A stretch of 42,091 nucleotides of DNA from Candidatus Bipolaricaulota bacterium (GTDB taxonomy: Bacteria; Bipolaricaulota; Bipolaricaulia; Bipolaricaulales; Bipolaricaulaceae). Each line of letters opens with the position of its first letter. Position 1 is the stretch's first letter. This document shows positions 36,374-42,091 of this stretch, piece by piece. Location: contig CALKCH010000030.1 of the NCBI GenBank assembly GCA_938083225.1, positions 1 through 42,091 on the forward strand, read 5' to 3'. The translations under genes were made by a program, and so were the position numbers. The notes beneath the pieces are model-generated. The model was not told the DNA's origin and ran no database searches. It was given only the letters and a program-made list of their open reading frames with translations.

Positions 36374-38095
36374 TCAAACGGGGACTTCCTCCAGCGCGTA
36401 GACTTCGATGACGTCGCCCTCTTGGACGTCCTCGAAGCCCTGGATACGCAATCCGCACTCGTAGCCCTCGCGTACTTCCCGCACGTCCTCAGCGAAGCGT
36501 TTGAGCGAGGAGATTTCGCCGGTGAACACTTCCTGGCCGCGGCGCAGGATCCGCGCTTTGGCACCCCGCAGGATCCGGCCGGAACGCACCGCGCAACCGG
36601 CCACCCGTCCCACTCCGCTTATGTTGAACACTCTGAGCACCTCTGCTTCGCCCACCTTGACTTCCCGCATCTCGGGGCCCAGAAGGCGCTTGAGGGCCCG
36701 TTCCACATCCAAAGCGAGGTCATAGATGATGTCGTAGGTGCGAATGGGAATGCCTCGCTGTTCCGCGAGTTTTTGGGCCTTGGGATCCACTTTGACCCCG
36801 AAGCCCAGGATCAGGGGCTGTCCCTGGGTTTCCGCTGCGGCGAGGAGTACATCGGATTCAGTGATCTGACCTACACCGGCGTGGAGCACCTCCAGCTCCA
36901 CGCCCTCAGCCTGGATGGTGCTTAGCTCCAGCCGTACGGCTTCCAAGGTGCCCATGCTCTGCGCTTTGATCACCAGGACCAATTTCTTCGTCTGGACCGT
37001 GCTCAGGAGCTCCTCCAGGGTCAAGCGGGGCCGGGCCGAAAGCCGCTTCTCCCGTTCTGCCTCGCGCCGCTTTTCCACGATTTCCTCAGCTTCCTTGGGC
37101 GTGGCCACCCGTGCCAACTTCTCTCCCGCCGGTGGAACCTCCGAAAGCCCGAGCACTTGCACGGGTGTGCCAGGTCCGGCCGCAGGGATGCGCTTTCCCT
37201 GGTGATCGAGGAGGGCGCGGATCCGGCCCCAGGCCGTGCCAGCCACCACCACGTCCCGCTCGCGGAGCGTTCCGTTCCTGACAATGGCCGTGGCCACGGG
37301 GCCTCGGGCTTGGTCCATGTGACTCTCCACGACGATGGCTTCCAGTTCGCCCTCAGGATCGCCGGAAACGCCCTCCATCTCGGCCACAAGAAGGATCATT
37401 TCCAGAAGGTCATCCACACCCTGGCCAGTGAGAGCGGAAACGGGCACCATGATCGTGTTCCCTCCCCAATCCTCAGGGATATATCCCAGGCTGGCCAACT
37501 GCTGCTTCACCCGGTCGGGATTGGCCTCGGGTTTATCAATCTTGTTGATGGCCACGATCATGGGCACGCCGGCAGCCTTGATGTGGTCCAAGGCTTCCAC
37601 CGTTTGAGCCATGACCCCGTCGTCTGCAGCCACCACGAGCACAGCGATGTCTGTGACCTGAGCGCCCCTGGCACGCATGGCCGTGAATGCTCGGTGCCCC
37701 GGGGTGTCGATGAAGGTGACGAGTTTTCCGTCCACTTGGGCCTGATAGGCGCCGATGGACTGGGTGATGCCACCGGGTTCACCGGCGGCGACACGGGTTT
37801 TGCGTATCTGGTCAAGCAAAGTGGTTTTGCCATGGTCGATGTGCCCGAGTACCGCCACCACCGGCGGCCGCGGCTTGGCCGGAGGTGCTTTCCTCTCAGG
37901 GACAGCGGGAGCCGGCGCAGGGGCCAATGTTTCAGCTTTCTCGGCCAAAAGCCCGCGGATGACCTCGGCTTCCTCCTCGGAAACCATGTGAAATGCGCTC
38001 ATCCCGGGCATGCCCAGCTTCTCCAGGGACAAGATGAGGTCCCGGGTGGACATACCCAATTCGCGCGCTAGCTCGTAGATGCGTTTACGTGGCAC
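36374..38095 (-). CDS. infB: Translation initiation factor IF-2
   Basis: 573 aa, GTG start; [21 protein letters not shown] (IF2_N), [49 protein letters not shown]. Confidence 0.95.
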   Translation of the reverse strand: MPRKRIYELARELGMSTRDLILSLEKLGMPGMSAFHMVSEEEAEVIRGLLAEKAETLAPAPAPAVPERKAPPAKPRPPVVAVLGHIDHGKTTLLDQIRKTRVAAGEPGGITQSIGAYQAQVDGKLVTFIDTPGHRAFTAMRARGAQVTDIAVLVVAADDGVMAQTVEALDHIKAAGVPMIVAINKIDKPEANPDRVKQQLASLGYIPEDWGGNTIMVPVSALTGQGVDDLLEMILLVAEMEGVSGDPEGELEAIVVESHMDQARGPVATAIVRNGTLRERDVVVAGTAWGRIRALLDHQGKRIPAAGPGTPVQVLGLSEVPPAGEKLARVATPKEAEEIVEKRREAEREKRLSARPRLTLEELLSTVQTKKLVLVIKAQSMGTLEAVRLELSTIQAEGVELEVLHAGVGQITESDVLLAAAETQGQPLILGFGVKVDPKAQKLAEQRGIPIRTYDIIYDLALDVERALKRLLGPEMREVKVGEAEVLRVFNISGVGRVAGCAVRSGRILRGAKARILRRGQEVFTGEISSLKRFAEDVREVREGYECGLRIQGFEDVQEGDVIEVYALEEVPV

Positions 38096-38108
38096 GGAGC
38101 TCCTTCCC

Positions 38109-38249
38109 TTAAGCCGGAGTCAGGCGTTTCCGACCCTTTTTGCGCCGCCGAGCAATGACCGCTCGGCCTTCCGGAGTGCGCATCCGCGCCAAAAACCCAT
38201 GCACACGGTGCCGCCTTCGGCGGTGTGGCTGATATGTGCGTTTTGGCAT
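38109..38249 (-). CDS. rpmH: 50S ribosomal protein L34
   Basis: 46 aa [46 protein letters not shown], canonical L34. Confidence 0.96.
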   Translation of the reverse strand: MPKRTYQPHRRRRHRVHGFLARMRTPEGRAVIARRRKKGRKRLTPA

Positions 38250-38287
38250 GCCTTCCCCCTTAATAACTCCACCGCAATTCTCCCAAA

Positions 38288-38929
38288 CTAAAGACCATCT
38301 TGCAACTTCCGCTGGGCCACCTTCGCCGCAGAGCGCCAGCGCTTTCGACAAATTTCCGGAAGCCCTTGGTTCTCCGCAACCCAACGGCACAAAAATTCCT
38401 GCACTCTGGCCTCGCCCGGGTAGCCCCACCCAAAATCTCCGAATCTTTGGCGCAACGCCACCACATAGCCGTCGCGTACGACCTTGGCCAAGATGGAAGC
38501 CGCTGCCACTGCGGCGTTTTTCTTGTCGGCTTTAGGAAAAGCTTGAAAGATGGTTTCCGGAAAGCCAGTTCTTTGGGAAAGGGCGGAGACGAAGCGAGCG
38601 ATGGCCCCAGGCCCCACCGGCGGATCAAGGATCACCGAAGCAGGCCTGAAAAAACGGATGAGAGCAGCCATGGCCTGGAGTTCAAGCTCCGTGAGGCTCG
38701 CCCCGTCGACGGCCTGAGGGGGAATGACCACGACCCGTCCGCGGAAGCCCACCTTGGCCAGAGCACCCAGGACTTTCCTGCGTCGGTTACGGGAAAGACT
38801 TTTGGAGTCCCGGGCGCCGTACTTCCAGAGGAGATCTTCTTTTTCCTCGCTGACAGCCACGCCGGCCACGACCAGTGGCCCGAGTACTGCTCCTCGCCCG
38901 GCTTCGTCCATTCCCAGGACCCATGCCAC
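38288..38929 (-). CDS. rnhB: Ribonuclease HII
   Basis: 213 aa; [47 protein letters not shown]. Confidence 0.92.
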   Translation of the reverse strand: MAWVLGMDEAGRGAVLGPLVVAGVAVSEEKEDLLWKYGARDSKSLSRNRRRKVLGALAKVGFRGRVVVIPPQAVDGASLTELELQAMAALIRFFRPASVILDPPVGPGAIARFVSALSQRTGFPETIFQAFPKADKKNAAVAAASILAKVVRDGYVVALRQRFGDFGWGYPGEARVQEFLCRWVAENQGLPEICRKRWRSAAKVAQRKLQDGL

Positions 38930-38932
38930 GGC

Positions 38933-39766
38933 TCAAAAGTGGCGTCGCCAGCGCCGGTATTCCCACCAACGGACAAGGCCGGGAGTGATCATGCGCCGGC
39001 GGAACAGGAACACCAGAAGGGCTCCGGTGAGGAAACCGCCGATATGCGCCCACCATGCGGTTCCCCCTAGGCTTTGTAGATCCACAAGGCCTGAGAAAAA
39101 TTGTAATAAGAACCAAAGGCCCAAGAAAATCACGGCTGGGACTTCCACAAGCTGCAGGAAAAACCAGATGGGAACAAGGGTGAGGATACGTGCCGAAGGG
39201 AAAAGCACCAAATAAGCGCCCATGACCCCCGATATGGCGCCCGAGGCTCCCACCATGGGCACCGTGCTCTTCCCGCTCACCGCCATCTGTAACCCGGCCG
39301 CACCTACTCCGCACACAAGGTAAAACAGGAGGTATCGGACCGAGCCCATGGAAGCCTCCACGTTGTCCCCAAAAATCCAGAGGTACCACATGTTGCCGAT
39401 CAGGTGCAACCAACCGGCGTGGAGGAACATGGCGGTGAAGAGAGTAAGCCAGATGGGGAACACCACAGTAGGCGGCAGATCTTTTCCGCTCAGGAATTCT
39501 GCAGGGATGAGTCCATATTGAATGTAAAAGGCATCACGCGGGCTCAGCGGGTAAAAGCAACCCCGCCCGTAGCGGCGATACAAAACAGGATCGTATCCCG
39601 GGGGACTCCGATTGAAAGCATCAGCCCAGGCACAGCCGTCCACCAAGACGTAGCTACTTTCGGGAATGCTCAAGGTGTACAGGAATACCAAAGCATTCAG
39701 GGCAATCAGGATGTACGTAGCCCATGGGCGCCGACCGCTCACCCGATAGTCCCGGATAGGAAACAT
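38933..39766 (-). CDS. Rhomboid family intramembrane serine protease
   Basis: 277 aa; MFLHAGWLHLIGNMWYLWIFGDNVE, MVGASGAISGVMGAYLVLFP (GxSG), AWWAHIGGFLTG. Confidence 0.93.
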   Translation of the reverse strand: MFPIRDYRVSGRRPWATYILIALNALVFLYTLSIPESSYVLVDGCAWADAFNRSPPGYDPVLYRRYGRGCFYPLSPRDAFYIQYGLIPAEFLSGKDLPPTVVFPIWLTLFTAMFLHAGWLHLIGNMWYLWIFGDNVEASMGSVRYLLFYLVCGVGAAGLQMAVSGKSTVPMVGASGAISGVMGAYLVLFPSARILTLVPIWFFLQLVEVPAVIFLGLWFLLQFFSGLVDLQSLGGTAWWAHIGGFLTGALLVFLFRRRMITPGLVRWWEYRRWRRHF

Positions 39767-39852
39767 CGCATCAGCATTTTATCCCGTCCGGAGGCCCGGG
39801 GGAAGTTGTGGGAAAACCTAGACTTGGTTAGGCTCAACGTAAAGGAGGATCA

Positions 39853-40884
39853 GTGGAACTTCTCAGGCGCCTTGCGGAAGCGGCAGGCATTCCCGGTCGG
39901 GAGGAAGAGGTACGGGATATCGTACGTGCAGCTGTGGCTGAGGTAGTGGACGAAGTGCAGGTCGACGTTTTGGGAAACGTGATCGCCCACAAAAAGGGTT
40001 CAGGCCCCAAGGTTGTGGTGGCTGCCCACATGGACGAGATCGGCTTTCTTGTCTCCCACGTGGACGAGGAGACCGGCTTTTTGCGCATCGAGCCCGTAGG
40101 CGGCTTCGACGCCCGTACCCTCATCGCCTCGCGAGTAGTGGTGCATACCCAAAGCGGTCCCCTCCTCGGCCTGATCGGCATCAAGCCCGTCCACATCCTC
40201 ACCGAAGAGGAACGGAAGAAAGAGGTACGCATCCAAGACCTGTTCGTGGATCTCGGCCTGCCCGGAAAAGAGGTTAAAGAAAAGGTCCGCGTGGGTGATC
40301 CAGTGACCCTGTACCAGACTTTCACTGAGGTGGGGGAGCTCGTGTCAGGAAAGGCTCTGGACGACAGGGTTGGCGTGTACGTAGGCATTGAGGCTTTGCG
40401 TCGGCTGCGGGCGCACAAGGCTGACATTTATTTCGTGGGCACCGTGCAGGAAGAAGTGGGGCTACGCGGGGCGCGAGCTAGCGCGTTCGGTATCGCTCCG
40501 GAGATCGGGGTGGCGCTGGATGTGACCCTGGCCTGCGACATGCCTGGAGTCCAACCCCATGAGCAGGTCACTAAACTCGGAAAAGGCGTGGCCATCAAGG
40601 TGAAGGACGCCGCCTCCATCTCCCACCCTGGGCTTGTGCGGTTTTTGGTTAAGCTTGCGGAAGAGAAGGCTATCCCCTACCAGCTGGAGATCCTGCCCCG
40701 GGGCGGGACCGATGCCGGAGCAATACAACTTGCCCGGGAAGGGGCAGCCGTGGTCACCCTTTCCGTGCCCACCCGCTACGTGCACACCGTGGTGGAGGCC
40801 GCCCACACAAAGGACATCGAGGCGGCCATTCAACTTCTTGCCGCTTTCCTGGAGCGCTGCCACGAGGCGGATTTGCTCTTGTGA
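39853..40884 (+). CDS. M42 family metallopeptidase (glutamyl aminopeptidase / endoglucanase M-like)
   Basis: 343 aa; VVVAAHMDEIGFLVSHVDEETGFLRIEPVGGFDARTL, GTVQEEVGLRGARASAFGI, GGTDAGAIQLAREGAAVVTLSVPTRYVHT; SD aaaggagg, GTG start. Confidence 0.93.
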   Translation: MELLRRLAEAAGIPGREEEVRDIVRAAVAEVVDEVQVDVLGNVIAHKKGSGPKVVVAAHMDEIGFLVSHVDEETGFLRIEPVGGFDARTLIASRVVVHTQSGPLLGLIGIKPVHILTEEERKKEVRIQDLFVDLGLPGKEVKEKVRVGDPVTLYQTFTEVGELVSGKALDDRVGVYVGIEALRRLRAHKADIYFVGTVQEEVGLRGARASAFGIAPEIGVALDVTLACDMPGVQPHEQVTKLGKGVAIKVKDAASISHPGLVRFLVKLAEEKAIPYQLEILPRGGTDAGAIQLAREGAAVVTLSVPTRYVHTVVEAAHTKDIEAAIQLLAAFLERCHEADLLL

Positions 40885-40914
40885 CCAGGAATACCAGGCC
40901 TGGGAGGCAGGGAA

Positions 40915-42091
40915 ATGAAGCGCGTGCTTTTTCGGGACGTGGAGGTCATCGTCACCTTTGATCGTCAGGGCCGAGAGCTCCGGAAGGCCTGGCTTGTGGT
41001 GGAGGGGGACCGTATCGCCGGCCTAGGCGAGGGCCAGCCGCCCGAAGGCCCCTATGATGAGGTGGTCGACGGCCGGGACAAGGTGATGATCCCCGGCATG
41101 GTCAATACTCACCACCACTTGTACCAAACCCTCTTCCGGGCCGTGCCCGGTGCCCAAGACAAAAAACTTTTCGACTGGCTCGTTTTCCTCTACGAACGCT
41201 GGCGAGGAATCGATGAAGAAGCCGTGTACGTCTCCACGGTCGTGGGCCTCACCGAGCTCCTCCTTTCGGGCTGCACCACCTCCACCGATCACCTCTACCT
41301 CTTCCCCAAAGGCCGGAGGAATCTTATCGACGTGGAGATCGAGGCAGCCAAAGAGGTGGGGATTCGCTTCCACCCCACCCGGGGCTCCATGTCCCTCTCG
41401 CGCAAACACGGCGGCCTTCCGCCCGAGGACATAGTGCAGACCGGCGAGGAAATCTTGGAAGACAGCGAACGCCTGATCCTGCGCTACCACGACCGAAGTT
41501 TCGGGGCCATGGTGCGCATCGCCTTGGCCCCATGCTCCCCCTTCTCGGTGACACCGGAGCTCATGAGGGAAACGGCAGCGTTGGCCCGCAAGCACGGAGT
41601 GCTTCTCCACACCCACCTGGCAGAAACCCTGGACGAGGAGGCTTTTTGCCTCGCTAAGTTTGGGAAAAGGCCGGTGGAGTATCTGGAGGAGCTGGACTGG
41701 CTTGGGCCGGACGTGTGGGTCGCTCACGCAGTGCATTTGAACGACGAGGACATCGAGAAACTTGCGCGAGAAGGAGTGGGCGTGGCCCATTGCCCTTCCT
41801 CCAACATGCTTTTGGGCTCGGGGATTGCGCCGATCCCCAAGATGCTGGCCGCCGGGATGAAGGTAGGGCTGGCCGTGGACGGCTCGGCCTCCAACGATGC
41901 CTCCAACATGATCCGGGAAGCCCGCCAGGCCATGCTCCTTTCCCGGGTGCAGTACGGAGCGGAGGCCATGCCCGCCCGGCGCGCCTTGCGCCTGGCCACG
42001 GTGGGCGGCGCCCAGGTCCTGGGCTGGGAAAGGGAACTCGGCTCCCTGGAGCCCGGGAAGTGCGCGGACCTCTCCCTTTGGGATATCTCGG
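40915..42091 (+). CDS. Amidohydrolase (8-oxoguanine deaminase / ATZ-TRZ family-like), runs off window
   Basis: MKRVLFRDVEVIVTFD...VMIPGMVNTHHHLYQTLFRAVPGAQDKKLFDWLVFLYERW...LHTHLAETLDEE...VAHAVHLNDEDI...VAHCPSSNMLLGSGIAPI...DGSASNDASNMIREARQAMLL; open to the window end, so absent from the ORF track. Confidence 0.88.
   Translation, partial: MKRVLFRDVEVIVTFDRQGRELRKAWLVVEGDRIAGLGEGQPPEGPYDEVVDGRDKVMIPGMVNTHHHLYQTLFRAVPGAQDKKLFDWLVFLYERWRGIDEEAVYVSTVVGLTELLLSGCTTSTDHLYLFPKGRRNLIDVEIEAAKEVGIRFHPTRGSMSLSRKHGGLPPEDIVQTGEEILEDSERLILRYHDRSFGAMVRIALAPCSPFSVTPELMRETAALARKHGVLLHTHLAETLDEEAFCLAKFGKRPVEYLEELDWLGPDVWVAHAVHLNDEDIEKLAREGVGVAHCPSSNMLLGSGIAPIPKMLAAGMKVGLAVDGSASNDASNMIREARQAMLLSRVQYGAEAMPARRALRLATVGGAQVLGWERELGSLEPGKCADLSLWDIS

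Noticed and set aside
1-42091. CRISPR arrays, prophage genes, tRNA or rRNA genes
   Set aside because: No regularly spaced direct repeats, phage structural genes, rRNA signatures or complete tRNA cloverleaf patterns were noticed on either strand; a tRNAscan-SE/CRISPR finder run would be needed to exclude them formally.

Overview
This window is a GC-rich bacterial chromosome segment carrying mostly housekeeping genes. Recognisable genes include accC (partial), accB, a CNNM/CBS protein, an M1 peptidase, pheT, tsaE, a CDF transporter, an HAD phosphatase, an ATP-cone/uridine-kinase fusion, pgsA, an EF-G, ribD, rpe, a Zn-peptidase, the RNase P RNA gene rnpB, a nif3-like gene, DUF763, a TrpXYZ-like ABC transporter, MATE, a half-size GDT1 protein, rbfA, infB, rpmH, rnhB, a rhomboid protease, an M42 peptidase and a partial amidohydrolase. 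An accessory stretch at about 15.0-20.1 kb holds an intact polar amino-acid ABC set (binding protein plus two permeases, no ATPase). It is followed by a heavily frameshifted second set. An IS256-type transposase fossil lies at about 7.56-7.76 kb. The strongest candidate for something undescribed is the 5' leader of the TrpXYZ-like operon (about 32.54-32.73 kb, minus strand). It has a TTGACA-N17-TATTTT promoter, a 19-aa leader ORF ending ...AYVGYWFA-stop, a 13-bp hairpin that starts right after the stop codon, and a rho-independent terminator 15 nt before the start codon. This looks like an aromatic-amino-acid attenuator. All calls were made by reading the sequence and the supplied ORF track; no searches, folding or alignments were run.
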